Shown piece after piece: positions 24,748-33,421 of a stretch of DNA of 47,687 nt. Position numbers and translations under genes: made by a program. The first letter of the stretch is position 1; each line of letters starts with the position of its first letter. Below the pieces are notes generated by a model. It was not told the origin of the DNA. It did not search any database and was given only the letters and a program-made list of their open reading frames with translations. Source of the DNA: Methanomicrobiales archaeon. Lineage in GTDB: Archaea; Halobacteriota; Methanomicrobia; Methanomicrobiales; Methanospirillaceae. Location: positions 1 through 47,687 of the forward strand of contig JANXYM010000028.1 of assembly GCA_025350045.1 (NCBI GenBank). The letters are read 5' to 3'.

Positions 24748-25409
24748 GGCCCCACCTCAACGCTGACACTGTCCGAATCCTCAACACCGAGTTTCCGGCG
24801 AAGGGCCATGGGGGCAATCACTTCGATGATATCCTCGGGGTAGTGGGTCCTGCCGGGCACGACAATGCCACAGGAAATTGTGCCAATACGGCACGGGATA
24901 CATTTCGCATCGCCAAAAGTGCGGCCATCTGTTGAGAATCCCTTGATTCGCGTCCACTCGAGCGCATCGATCTTCTTTCGCACAGTAATACTCGAGGGGG
25001 AAAGACGGATGTTGAGCGTGCCGGGATACGGCTCGAACCCGAGATGGGTATTGAACTGCTCCTTGTAACTGGGAAGGCTCATGTAATACTTGCCCTCACC
25101 AATACCGGAGACGACTGCGCCGTTCAGTACATAGGTCTTGCCACCTTCCGTAAAAATCCGGGAGTATTCCTGGTGTTCCCGGCGGAGCTCGTCCTCGCCG
25201 GATTTGGTTAAGGTGACATGCTGGCCATCGGCAGCAAGAGTCCGGGTGATAAGACCCTGCGTTTCAAGCCCCTTCAATCGCCGCGATGCTGTCTGCTGGC
25301 TGATCGCAAGCATCGTACCGATGCTCTGCGTGGAGACAAAGACCGGGCCCTTGCAACCGCCACGGAGTGCAATAGCCTTGAGACACTGGAGATCTTCAGC
25401 GGGTATCAT
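24744..25409 (-). CDS. rbkR: RbkR: CTP-dependent riboflavin kinase with N-terminal HTH regulator
   Basis: The 221-residue protein joins a winged HTH (residues 1-90; SIGTMLAISQQTASRRLKGL, ETQGLITRTL) to a CTP-dependent riboflavin kinase. The kinase part shows LNGAVVSGIGEGKYYMSLPS, HLGFEPYPGTLNIRLSP, FGDAKCIPCRIG and the end IAPMALRRKLGVEDSDSVSV. Such fusions (RbkR) are known in archaea to make FMN and to repress or activate riboflavin genes. I place the start at ATG 25409 because a TATA (25430-25440) predicts transcription starting there. The TTG at 25418 is less likely. Self-regulation through the repeats flanking the TATA is inferred. Confidence 0.92.
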   Translation of the reverse strand: MIPAEDLQCLKAIALRGGCKGPVFVSTQSIGTMLAISQQTASRRLKGLETQGLITRTLAADGQHVTLTKSGEDELRREHQEYSRIFTEGGKTYVLNGAVVSGIGEGKYYMSLPSYKEQFNTHLGFEPYPGTLNIRLSPSSITVRKKIDALEWTRIKGFSTDGRTFGDAKCIPCRIGTISCGIVVPGRTHYPEDIIEVIAPMALRRKLGVEDSDSVSVEVGP

Positions 25410-25422
25410 GCTTATCAAAATT

Positions 25423-25447
25423 GAGTTGCTTATTATTTATGAGTTGC
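25423..25447 (-). promoter_or_regulatory. rbkR-ribB promoter with flanking direct repeats
   Basis: On the plus strand GAGTTGC occurs at 25423-25429 and again at 25441-25447, exactly flanking the A/T box (reverse strand ATAAATAATA). The 18-base repeat spacing (about 1.7 helix turns) suits a dimeric regulator gripping both sides of the TATA. The obvious candidate is RbkR itself. The match to a known RbkR motif was not checked. Confidence 0.45.
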
Positions 25448-25451
25448 CTTA

Positions 25452-25509
25452 CGACAGTCTTTACGTCGGGGTTCGTTCACTGTCGAATGCACGTTCGCTA
25501 ATTATATAA
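25452..25509 (+). promoter_or_regulatory. Inverted repeat and TATA box of the mevalonate operon
   Basis: CGACAGT (25452-25458) and ACTGTCG (25479-25485) are a perfect inverted repeat with a 20-base spacer, upstream of a TATA at 25501-25509 (ATTATATAA). Transcription is expected near 25531, three bases before ATG 25534, so the mRNA is essentially leaderless. The HTH gene that follows may bind the repeat. Confidence 0.45.
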
Positions 25510-25533
25510 CGCCACGGGTCTTTGTTAATTAGC

Positions 25534-26244
25534 ATGAAATCCGGAAAGCGGAGCCAGCTCGCTGAGAAGATGGCTGGCGAGATTACGCTGTCGGACTCAC
25601 CGGGGCATGCACTCAAGAAATGGCGCATGAACTTCGAGATCGCACCCGGCGTCTTATCAGAACGCCTCGGCGTCTCACCATCCGTTATCAGCGATTACGA
25701 GAGCGGAAGGAGAAAAAGCCCCGGAACTGCTGTTGTCGGCAAGATTGTCGATGCACTCCTCACTACGGACGAGGAGACCGGCGGGAAACACATAGAGAAA
25801 TTTTCAACCATGCTCTTTTCGGCGGTTGACGATGACGTAATCTACGACCTCCACGAGTACGGTTCACCCATACCGCTGAAAGATTTTTCCGAAGCAATCG
25901 GGTGCACATTACTCTGGGGATCCATTGATCAGGCCATCTTTGGCTATACCGTTGTCAACAGCTTAAACGCGATCATGCAACTCACTTCCGATGAGTTCAA
26001 TCGCATCTATGGCTGGAGCACCGAACGTGCGCTGGTCTTTACCAATGTTTCGACAGGAAAATCACCCATGGTTGCGATCAGGGTAACGCCATTCAAGCCG
26101 CGATGCGTGGTGCTGCAGGGCATAGATGCGGCAGACGTCCACCCGATCGTGGAAAAGATGGCGGAACGCGATCGCATCACGGTGATGTGTACGAGCATGG
26201 ATGTGGATAAAATCGTGAGTACTTTGAGGGATAAAGAATGGTAG
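25534..26244 (+). CDS. HTH regulator of the mevalonate operon (COG1709-type)
   Basis: The 236-residue protein has an XRE-type HTH (about residues 27-75; [20 protein letters not shown]) and a C-terminal domain of about 150 residues with no enzyme signature ([20 protein letters not shown]). Proteins of this kind commonly precede HMG-CoA synthase in euryarchaea, so control of isoprenoid synthesis is a reasonable inference. The start at 25534 ([15 protein letters not shown]) follows from the TATA position. The stop lies seven bases inside the HMGCS gene, so the two are coupled. Confidence 0.88.
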   Translation: MKSGKRSQLAEKMAGEITLSDSPGHALKKWRMNFEIAPGVLSERLGVSPSVISDYESGRRKSPGTAVVGKIVDALLTTDEETGGKHIEKFSTMLFSAVDDDVIYDLHEYGSPIPLKDFSEAIGCTLLWGSIDQAIFGYTVVNSLNAIMQLTSDEFNRIYGWSTERALVFTNVSTGKSPMVAIRVTPFKPRCVVLQGIDAADVHPIVEKMAERDRITVMCTSMDVDKIVSTLRDKEW

Positions 26245-27290
26245 GCATCATTACTTACGGTGTGTATATACCGAGATATCGTATCAAGGTCGAAGAGATT
26301 GCCCGGGTCTGGGGCGCAAATGCCGCAGATATCACCGGGGGACTGGGCGTTTTTGAAAAGTCGGTTCCTGACCTTGATGAAGACGCAGCAACGATCGCAG
26401 TCGAGGCGGCACGAAACGCACTCCTGCGCCGGCATGTCGACCCAAAAAAGATCGAGGCCGTGTATGTGGGCAGCGAATCGCACCCGTATGCAGTGAAACC
26501 TACTGCATGCACTGTCGGGGAAGCCGTTGGAGCCACCCCGAACATGACCGCAGCAGACTATGAATTCGCCTGCAAGGCGGGCACAGCGGCGATCCAGACC
26601 TGCATGGGTATGGTAAAGAGCAGGATGATCCCCTATGGGCTTGCAATCGGTACCGATGTCTCGCAGGGAGCACCGGGCGATGCGCTCGAGTACACCGCAG
26701 CAGCGGGTGGAGCGGCGTATGTGATCGGGAACGACGACCCGATCGCTACAATCCACCACACCTGTTCGTTCACCACCGACACGCCGGACTTCTGGCGCCG
26801 CGAAGGACAGGATTACCCCCGACATGGCGGGCGGTTTACCGGCGATCCCGGATACTTCAAGCATGTGAAGGGTGCAAGCAATCTTCTCCTGGAGCAGACC
26901 AAAAAGTCTCCGAAGGACTTCACCTATGCAGTCTTCCACCAGCCCAACGCGAAGTTCCCGCAGAAAGCCGCAAAGGATCTTGGCTTTAAACCTGAGCAGA
27001 TCAAGCCGGGTCTTGTGGTGCCGCGCCTCGGGAATACCTACTCCGGCGCTTCACCCATTGGTCTTGCCGCAACGCTCGATATCGCAAAGCCGGGCGACAC
27101 CATCTTTGTCTGCTCGTTTGGGTCTGGAGCAGGCAGCGATGCATTCGATATTGAAGTGACTGATGCAATCCAGTCGGATGCATTCAGGCGCGATGCAGCA
27201 CCTGGCGTGGAGCAGCAGCTGAAAAATCCCATCTACCTGGATTATGCACGCTATGCCCAGCACAAAGGAAAACTGGTGATGCAATCATGA
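26238..27290 (+). CDS. Hydroxymethylglutaryl-CoA synthase
   Basis: HMGCS condenses acetyl-CoA with acetoacetyl-CoA, feeding the mevalonate route to archaeal ether lipids. The 350-residue archaeal-type enzyme has catalytic Glu80 ([16 protein letters not shown]), Cys112 ([15 protein letters not shown]) and His234 ([14 protein letters not shown]), plus the late loop [15 protein letters not shown]. It overlaps the regulator (seven bases) and the thiolase (four bases). In methanogens HMGCS, thiolase and the DUF35 protein form one complex that passes the intermediate directly, which fits this gene order. Confidence 0.97.
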   Translation: MVGIITYGVYIPRYRIKVEEIARVWGANAADITGGLGVFEKSVPDLDEDAATIAVEAARNALLRRHVDPKKIEAVYVGSESHPYAVKPTACTVGEAVGATPNMTAADYEFACKAGTAAIQTCMGMVKSRMIPYGLAIGTDVSQGAPGDALEYTAAAGGAAYVIGNDDPIATIHHTCSFTTDTPDFWRREGQDYPRHGGRFTGDPGYFKHVKGASNLLLEQTKKSPKDFTYAVFHQPNAKFPQKAAKDLGFKPEQIKPGLVVPRLGNTYSGASPIGLAATLDIAKPGDTIFVCSFGSGAGSDAFDIEVTDAIQSDAFRRDAAPGVEQQLKNPIYLDYARYAQHKGKLVMQS

Positions 27291-28453
27291 GAGACGTGGC
27301 AGTGATCGGGGTGGGATGTACCACCTTCGGTGAGAAATGGGAGAGTTCGTTCCGCGATCTCTTTGTCGAGGCGGGCGCCCTCGCGCTCGAAGATGCACAG
27401 CTTTCCGGCGAAAAGATCGATGCAATGTACGTCGGGAATATGAGTGCCGGGCGGTTCATCGAGCAGGAGCATATCGGTGCCCTCATTGCAGATTACGCGG
27501 GCATGGCAACACGCCACATCCCGTCAACGCGGGTCGAAGCCGCATGTGCCTCCGGGGGGCTTGCCTTCCGCCAGGCGGTCATCGCTGTTGCCAGCGGCAT
27601 GGAAGATATCGTTGTCGCAGCGGGTGTCGAGAAGATGACCGATGTGGAACCGGGCGCAACCACTGATGCCCTTACCGGCGCCGCTGACCGCGAATGGGAA
27701 GGATTTGTGGGCGCAACATTCCCCGGTCTTTACGCGATGATAGCAAAAGACTACATGCACAAATACTCCATGACGCGCGAACAGCTGGCGCAGGTCGCCG
27801 TAAAGAACCACTATAACGGCGCCCGTAACCCCATCGCCCAGTACCAGCAGGAGATCACCCTCGACACGGTGCTGAGATCCACCATGGTCGCCGATCCCCT
27901 CCGGCTCTTCGACTGTTCACCCATCACCGACGGGGCAGCAGCAGTCATCCTCGCACCGCTCGAACGTGCCCGGGAATTCACCGACACGCCCATCAAAATC
28001 CTTGCAACCTCACAGGCAAGCGACTCTATTGCCCTCCATGACCGCCGGGACATCTCAACGCTGGACGCAACCGTTGCTGCAGGCCAGCGGGCCTTCAAGA
28101 TGGCCAAGCTGACGCATAAGGACATTAACATGGTCGAGGTGCACGACTGCTTCTCGATCGCAGAGATCTGTGCCATCGAGGATCTCGGTTTCTGTAAGAA
28201 AGGAACCGCCGGTAAGTTTACCGCCGATGGCGAGACTGCCCTAGGCGGCAAAATCCCGGTCAACACCAGCGGCGGGCTCAAGGCCTGCGGCCACCCGGTC
28301 GGGGCAACCGGCATCAAGCAGGTGTTCGAGATCGTCCAGCAGCTCCGCGGCACCGCGGGCAAACGCCAGATCGATGGCGCAACGATCGGCATGACGCATA
28401 ACGTTGGCGGAACCGGTGCCACGGTTGCTGTCCATATCCTCGGGAGGGTCTGA
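27287..28453 (+). CDS. Acetyl-CoA C-acetyltransferase (archaeal thiolase)
   Basis: This enzyme makes acetoacetyl-CoA, the substrate of the HMG-CoA synthase next door. The 388-residue protein is of the SCP2-thiolase-like archaeal type. The acyl-carrying Cys is C87 ([18 protein letters not shown]), the [19 protein letters not shown] loop follows, and the catalytic His is in [37 protein letters not shown] closes the fold. The start overlaps the HMGCS stop (ATGA). One base separates its stop region from the DUF35 gene, so all three are translated together. Confidence 0.97.
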   Translation: MRDVAVIGVGCTTFGEKWESSFRDLFVEAGALALEDAQLSGEKIDAMYVGNMSAGRFIEQEHIGALIADYAGMATRHIPSTRVEAACASGGLAFRQAVIAVASGMEDIVVAAGVEKMTDVEPGATTDALTGAADREWEGFVGATFPGLYAMIAKDYMHKYSMTREQLAQVAVKNHYNGARNPIAQYQQEITLDTVLRSTMVADPLRLFDCSPITDGAAAVILAPLERAREFTDTPIKILATSQASDSIALHDRRDISTLDATVAAGQRAFKMAKLTHKDINMVEVHDCFSIAEICAIEDLGFCKKGTAGKFTADGETALGGKIPVNTSGGLKACGHPVGATGIKQVFEIVQQLRGTAGKRQIDGATIGMTHNVGGTGATVAVHILGRV

Positions 28454-28454
28454 A

Positions 28455-28844
28455 ATGACCGTTGCACGATTCTGGAGAAAGATCCCCCAGCGCTACAACC
28501 TGATCGGGACAAAATGCGAGACCTGCAACCGCCACTTCTTCCCCCCGCGGACTTTCTGTCCTGACTGCCGCAGGGAAGGAAAGATCGTGGACCACAAGTT
28601 TGCAGGAAAGGGGACGATCGTCACGTTCACGATCATCCAGACAGCCCCCGACCAGTTCGCCTCCCACGGGCCGTACGTGCTTGCCATTATCAAGCTCGAT
28701 GAAGGCCCCCAGATGACCTCCCAGGTTGTATGCGACCCCAGCGAGGCAAAGATCGGTATGCGGGTTAAGAGCATCTTCCGCAGGATCGCCACCGATGGCG
28801 AGAGCGGCATCATCCACTACGGCACAAAGTTTGCGCCGGAGTGA
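28455..28844 (+). CDS. DUF35 (OB-fold, zinc ribbon) CoA-channel protein
   Basis: The 129-residue protein has the rubredoxin-like zinc ribbon of DUF35 (CETCNRHFFPPRTFCPDC, about residues 23-40) followed by an acyl-CoA-associated OB fold (GKGTIVTFTIIQTAPDQF, YVLAIIKLDEGPQMTSQVVC). In the characterised methanogen complex the DUF35 subunit bridges thiolase and HMG-CoA synthase and shares their CoA site. The start at 28455 directly follows the thiolase stop. The 28845-29082 stretch after it is A-rich and holds no gene. Confidence 0.95.
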   Translation: MTVARFWRKIPQRYNLIGTKCETCNRHFFPPRTFCPDCRREGKIVDHKFAGKGTIVTFTIIQTAPDQFASHGPYVLAIIKLDEGPQMTSQVVCDPSEAKIGMRVKSIFRRIATDGESGIIHYGTKFAPE

Positions 28845-29082
28845 AGGAATCTTTTTTTAGGATCATTTTTTGATGATAATCAAACGAGGATCGGCCAGAG
28901 CCATAGCTTTGTGAAAAAATTTGATAGTGCGGCTGTGTTCCGGCACCGGGTGAACATGCTCCCAAACTGCAGGTGTGATATAAGGCTCATAAAATCAGGA
29001 AGGATTTTACTGGGGATTTTTAAAAAATTTGTAATAAAAGGTCATGAAAAAAAGAATTTTTCCGGGCGATTAAAAAAACATT

Positions 29083-30063
29083 TTAGCAGGTACCCTGACC
29101 GGTTCCGGCTTGCAAGGTACCAAGGGAGATTGCACAGGTATCCGGCTGCGTATTGAACCCACAGCAGAGCAGGGATTTCACTGCTTCCGGCGTCCTGCCT
29201 CCAAAGTCGAACTCACTGACCGTGACACCATTCAGGATAAGTGTGGGGGACCCGCTGACGCCATACGTTGCCGAGCGGGTGAAGTCTTCCTGTGCGTACC
29301 GGATTCCCCGGCTTTCATTGCTAATGCACCCGGAAAGCTTGGAGGTATCGACCCCCGTGGATTTCTCACAGGTCTCTGATGACGGGGAACTGATAAAACA
29401 GGAGACGTACTTCCAGTACGTTGCCGGCTGTTCCTCGCGGATGCAGATCTGTCTCAGGTTCTCAACTGCTTCGGGTGAGCCATGCATCGACTGGACCGTC
29501 CCATTCGAGATCTCACCGATATACCGGACCTTGATATTTTTTGACAGGTCCGGGATCTTCGCAACAACATCTGCAAGAATTTCCTGCATTTGGGTTCCGT
29601 ACGGGCACCGGGAGACGACAAATGCTTCTATTACCGGAGAATCCTGCTTTTTTATGTCAGCACAGGTCTTTTTTACCGCGGCCGGTCCTCTCGCTGCGGG
29701 AACTGTTGAACCGGGCTTCTGGCTGCCGGCACCCAGTTGATAGGATGCGGGGAACAGGTACTTCCCGTCCTTTGTCATGTAGGCATTGATGGTCCGATTA
29801 CCCGTCGAAGAAGTAAACTCTGTCGAGATCCTGTACACCCCGCTCTCTTCGGTTACGTTCAGCAATTTTACACTCTCATCTGTACCAATCAGGTTGTTGC
29901 TGATGAAGCTGACCGCTTCCCGGGCTGCCGGGTAACCACCGGAAGATTTACTGAACAGGGTATTGCCTGAAGCCAGGTCATAAGACCCGGTCAGGCCCAG
30001 TATGACAGACAATGCAAAGAGAAGAATGAATATAATGCTGACGAGCTTCCACGGGTTATCCAT
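29083..30063 (-). CDS. Membrane-anchored DsbA-like thioredoxin-fold protein, monothiol
   Basis: The 326-residue protein has an N-terminal anchor (about 7-25, LVSIIFILLFALSVILGLTG). A small extracellular domain of about 80 residues follows (YRISTEFTSSTGNRTINAYM), then a linker, and a thioredoxin/DsbA-like domain from about 140. The active-site motif is CPYG (C153, FVVSRCPYGTQMQEILADVV) instead of CxxC, and the cis-Pro loop is GVSGSPTLILNG. Six further cysteines (for example ICIREEQ, YVSCF, TCEKS, LSGCI, LLCCG) suggest disulfides outside the cell. A monothiol site rules out a classical oxidase mechanism. Isomerase, carrier or metal-binding roles remain open. It precedes, divergently, the Cys-rich thaumatin-like gene, whose disulfides it might help to form. 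Confidence 0.8.
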   Translation of the reverse strand: MDNPWKLVSIIFILLFALSVILGLTGSYDLASGNTLFSKSSGGYPAAREAVSFISNNLIGTDESVKLLNVTEESGVYRISTEFTSSTGNRTINAYMTKDGKYLFPASYQLGAGSQKPGSTVPAARGPAAVKKTCADIKKQDSPVIEAFVVSRCPYGTQMQEILADVVAKIPDLSKNIKVRYIGEISNGTVQSMHGSPEAVENLRQICIREEQPATYWKYVSCFISSPSSETCEKSTGVDTSKLSGCISNESRGIRYAQEDFTRSATYGVSGSPTLILNGVTVSEFDFGGRTPEAVKSLLCCGFNTQPDTCAISLGTLQAGTGQGTC

Positions 30064-30253
30064 CGATTCACCAATTTTCCTGAATAGTTAGCAGTATGAG
30101 AGTGTATAAAGGCCCTGTATCTGGTTCAGGAAAGGGATTAAATTGCAGGCATGCAGGTCCCTGTACGCATTTAACCTGAAAAATCCGTGGGCCCAGGCGC
30201 TTGTTGTATCGAATAATTACTTCAATAGTATTATGCCGGTAATTGTATTCTAT

Positions 30254-30289
30254 TGTGATTTCAGATCACATAAATATCATTGATGTGAT
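30254..30289 (+). promoter_or_regulatory. Operator-like half-sites around the TATA box of the thaumatin-like gene
   Basis: TGTGAT occurs at 30254-30259 and 30284-30289, with its complement ATCACA at 30265-30270. The last two form a perfect 6-bp inverted repeat flanking the TATA (TAAATATC at 30271-30278). Expected transcription start is near 30300 and the ATG is at 30310. A regulator bound here would cover the TATA. The site lies in the 246-base gap shared with the divergent DsbA-like gene. Confidence 0.45.
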
Positions 30290-30309
30290 TATCACCGTTG
30301 AGCGATTCT

Positions 30310-32451
30310 ATGAAAATTCTTACGCTACTGATTTTTTTTTTGATTTTTCTGCTTGCAGCCCCTGTTGCAGCCGATATGCACCAGCTGAGGTTTACGAATA
30401 ATTGCAACCAGCCGGTATGGGTCAACGTGCAGGGCGGACCCCCGGGAATCTGTGACAATGATTTTGAAACAGATCCGGTGACACATGTAACCTCTCATGT
30501 AAAATGCAGCGCATGCTCGATGTGCAAAACCGGACCTAATAAACTATGCAACACATCGATCTCCACAGGTGGTTCCGGGCCTATATGTTGTCCGATGATG
30601 ACCGATAAACCGGCCTGTAATACCGGCGAGTTCTGTGCGAAGAATGACTGTTGCCCCGCAATTGGTCTGACTGGAGGCAAGACGTACCCTTGTCCCGGGG
30701 TCAACAGCACCACGCCTGGCTGCCAAAATATGAGCATGACGTTTGCCCAGATTGCCAGCCTGAGCGGATATAATAACGCTACATCCGGATTGCACAGGGC
30801 AACGTGCTCCGGTAATATTGTAGGAAATGGTGGCTTCAAACTCGATACAAACGGCGATACGAGAACCTACAATGTCAATGACGGCTGGCAGGGGGCCTGG
30901 TTTGGCAGGACCAACTGTTCGTTCTCGGGCGATTTGGGAAGCTGTGAGACCGGCGACTGCCCCGGTACGGATGGATGGAGCCACCTGCAATGTGGCGGGA
31001 TTGGATCCCTGCCTCCCGCAACCAAAGGGGAGATGAACATGGAGATCAGCAATGGGATCGATTACTATGATGTCAGCCTTGTCGATGGTTTCAACCTCCC
31101 CATGGAGATCAGGCCCGTTGATTTCAATCCGTCATTTTCCAACAGTGGGGATCCTGCCGGGCAATTTACCTGTAAAGCTGCCGGATGCCTGAACACCTCG
31201 ACACTGAGCGCTTGCCCTGCAAACCTGACCTACAAACCAAACGGGAATCTGGTTGCGTGCCAGGATGACTGCAACCGGGCAACCACGCTGCACACAACAA
31301 ATCCGCTCATGTATCCGGATGCGGTAGTGAAGGCGTACTGCTGTCCGGACAATGAGTATTGCTCTCCCATCAATCCCTGTGGAACGACGACAAGCACCTG
31401 TAAAGCATGGCTGACAAACCCCGGGAACTGCAAGAACTGTTCTGCCTATCACGGCATATACCCTAACGGGTACCCCACCACTACAGACCTGCCAAATTCA
31501 GCGATCTTCTTCCACGATGCCTGCCCGAATGCCTACAGTTTCACCTACGATGACGCAGCTGCAAGTTATACCTGCAACAGCACCCCGTCTACCGGCCTGC
31601 GGACAAAATACAATATCACGTTCTGTGCTGCTGCCCCAAGACCAACCCTCACCCAGACTCCTGCTCCTTCACCTGCAACCACTCACGGGGAAAATGGCGG
31701 TTCTGATAGCGGGGGATCGGGCGTTGCATCTGCACCTGCGGCAAATGCCGGAGCAACACTCACATTCTCATTCAACCAGCAGCCCGGTGCATCAGCTCCG
31801 GTCGCGGTGAACCAGGTGCTGGTTGTAACAGGACAACCGACAGAGGGCATGACCATGATCGCACAAACGGTAACTCTTGGATCCGCTATGCAGATTCAGG
31901 GACGACCGGTTGCAGGATACCTGCTGATTGATCCCATCGGTATCAGTCCGGGTATGATTAGCCAGGGAACCATCACGTTTGTAGTGAGTCCGTCATGGCT
32001 CACCAGCCATAACGCGGCACCTGCTGATATTGTCCTGATGCGGTATCACAATAACCAGTGGACTGAACTGCCGACAACGTTTACCGGCCAGTCAGGAACG
32101 TTGTATAATTTCCAGGCGGTTACTCCCGGGTTCTCGTACTTTGCGATAACGGTAAAAACACAAACCAATGCAACAATCCTGGCCACATCATCCATTATTC
32201 CCGTCACCAGTATCCCGGTATCGGATTCTGCAGGAATCCCCGGAATCATCACTCAGCTCCCTGTTACCAATGCACCCATCACTACCACAACAACCGTTCC
32301 ACCGGTGTCACCTGCACCCCAGAATGCGTTCCCCTTAACGACTGCCATTGCGGTCATAGGGGCAGGTGTTATTGTTATCGGAGGGGCAGTCCTTACCCGG
32401 CGCTGGTGGATCCGCCGGCAGAATCCGGCATTGTTCAAAGATATAGACTAG
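30310..32451 (+). CDS. Secreted thaumatin-like protein with PGF-type surface module
   Basis: The 713-residue protein has a signal peptide (1-21, LTLLIFFLIFLLAAPVAA). Its text then follows plant PR-5/thaumatin proteins: LRFTNNCNQPVWVNVQGG near the start; AWFGRTNCSFSGDLGSCETG with DCPG; KGEMNMEI; DYYDVSLVDGFNLPMEIRP; and late CPNAYSFTYDDAAASYTC with YNITFC. A Cys-rich insert of about 115 residues sits between the first strand and the core. After a Ser/Gly/Pro linker, residues about 480-620 resemble PGF-pre-PGF domains (RYHNNQWTELPTTFTGQSGT, AVTPGFSYFAI). A Thr/Pro stalk and C-terminal helix (about 678-698) anchor it to the envelope. Thaumatin-like proteins bind or cut beta-glucans in eukaryotes. 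The archaeal role is unknown, and transfer from another domain is likely. ATG 30310 is preferred over TTG 30298. Confidence 0.85.
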   Translation: MKILTLLIFFLIFLLAAPVAADMHQLRFTNNCNQPVWVNVQGGPPGICDNDFETDPVTHVTSHVKCSACSMCKTGPNKLCNTSISTGGSGPICCPMMTDKPACNTGEFCAKNDCCPAIGLTGGKTYPCPGVNSTTPGCQNMSMTFAQIASLSGYNNATSGLHRATCSGNIVGNGGFKLDTNGDTRTYNVNDGWQGAWFGRTNCSFSGDLGSCETGDCPGTDGWSHLQCGGIGSLPPATKGEMNMEISNGIDYYDVSLVDGFNLPMEIRPVDFNPSFSNSGDPAGQFTCKAAGCLNTSTLSACPANLTYKPNGNLVACQDDCNRATTLHTTNPLMYPDAVVKAYCCPDNEYCSPINPCGTTTSTCKAWLTNPGNCKNCSAYHGIYPNGYPTTTDLPNSAIFFHDACPNAYSFTYDDAAASYTCNSTPSTGLRTKYNITFCAAAPRPTLTQTPAPSPATTHGENGGSDSGGSGVASAPAANAGATLTFSFNQQPGASAPVAVNQVLVVTGQPTEGMTMIAQTVTLGSAMQIQGRPVAGYLLIDPIGISPGMISQGTITFVVSPSWLTSHNAAPADIVLMRYHNNQWTELPTTFTGQSGTLYNFQAVTPGFSYFAITVKTQTNATILATSSIIPVTSIPVSDSAGIPGIITQLPVTNAPITTTTTVPPVSPAPQNAFPLTTAIAVIGAGVIVIGGAVLTRRWWIRRQNPALFKDID

Positions 32452-32599
32452 GATACTCAGATTGTCTGCAAGACGGGCAAAGCTGAGATTCTCTACAATA
32501 AAAAAATATTTTTTCCAATGGAGCGCCACTGGGGACGGGCATTGTATAATCCACTCAGGCATAATGAGTATCCCGCAGGAACTTTTTTTTAAAATTCAG

Positions 32600-33343
32600 T
32601 TACCGTGCGTCATCAGGACCTTCCCCACACAGTTCCTGCACAATCCGGATGGCCTTTTCTTCCTCGCCCGCGGGCACAGGAATTGTGACATCAAATGGCT
32701 GGATAATGAAGCGGCCGACCAGCTGGCTGAATGAAAAAATAATCATTGCCGGCCCCTTTTTATCCGCTTTCCGGTACGAGCACCCATCCCGCCACATCAG
32801 GAACGATCGGAACGGGTAGACTGCTCCTTCATAGATGATCCCGGTTCGGGCAATGAACGCTTCGTGGGGTGCATGCATCGCCCGCCGCCGTTCGAACCCG
32901 GGGGCAACCCGGGAGATGAGATACAGGAAAACGGCAAAGACAAGCAGGAAGAGACCCGTCTCAAGACCCCCGTCAGCCACAAAGAGCAGGAAGATGAGAG
33001 CCACAAGTACGAGCATCCCGCCGATAACGATGAACATGGCCCGGTTCCGTTCCCGGTAATCCCGGTATTCCCGTTCCGCACTTGCGCGGGCCATCTCCTC
33101 CGGATAGATCCAGTGCGCAAGCGGTACGGGGCCGGTGAGAATCTCATCCATGACCCGTGCCCGGTGGACAAAGAGCAGGGCGACTGCAATACCGCTGACT
33201 GCGAGGAAAAAAGAGACGAATGCCAGTGCGTAGCCACCGCTCATGCCATCCAGGGTAAAAAACGAAATGATGCAGACGAACGAGAAAACAACAGCGGTGA
33301 TCAGCGAAGCTGCAACTTTTTTCCACTCATTGTTGGGCGTCAT
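32600..33343 (-). CDS. Four-helix membrane protein with soluble C-terminal domain
   Basis: The 247-residue protein has two helical hairpins in the membrane (about 10-32, 37-59, 103-120 and 125-143; for example AASLITAVVFSFVCIISFFT and AMFIVIGGMLVLVALIFLLF). A charged cytosolic loop of about 40 residues separates them (EREYRDYRERN). The C-terminal 90 residues are beta-rich with a final helix (TGIIYEGAVYPFRSFLMWRD ... EEEKAIRIVQELCGEGP), reminiscent of a PH-like membrane-associated domain. No family is recognised. It is convergent with the thaumatin-like gene and downstream of the SpoIIE phosphatase, 78 bases away on the same strand. Confidence 0.75.
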   Translation of the reverse strand: MTPNNEWKKVAASLITAVVFSFVCIISFFTLDGMSGGYALAFVSFFLAVSGIAVALLFVHRARVMDEILTGPVPLAHWIYPEEMARASAEREYRDYRERNRAMFIVIGGMLVLVALIFLLFVADGGLETGLFLLVFAVFLYLISRVAPGFERRRAMHAPHEAFIARTGIIYEGAVYPFRSFLMWRDGCSYRKADKKGPAMIIFSFSQLVGRFIIQPFDVTIPVPAGEEEKAIRIVQELCGEGPDDAR

Positions 33344-33421
33344 GGATTCCTTATGCTCTATGAGGTCCTCAGGTAATTTTGATTTTCGATCAGGAGAGGC
33401 TCAGTCCCCCATTATCTGGTA

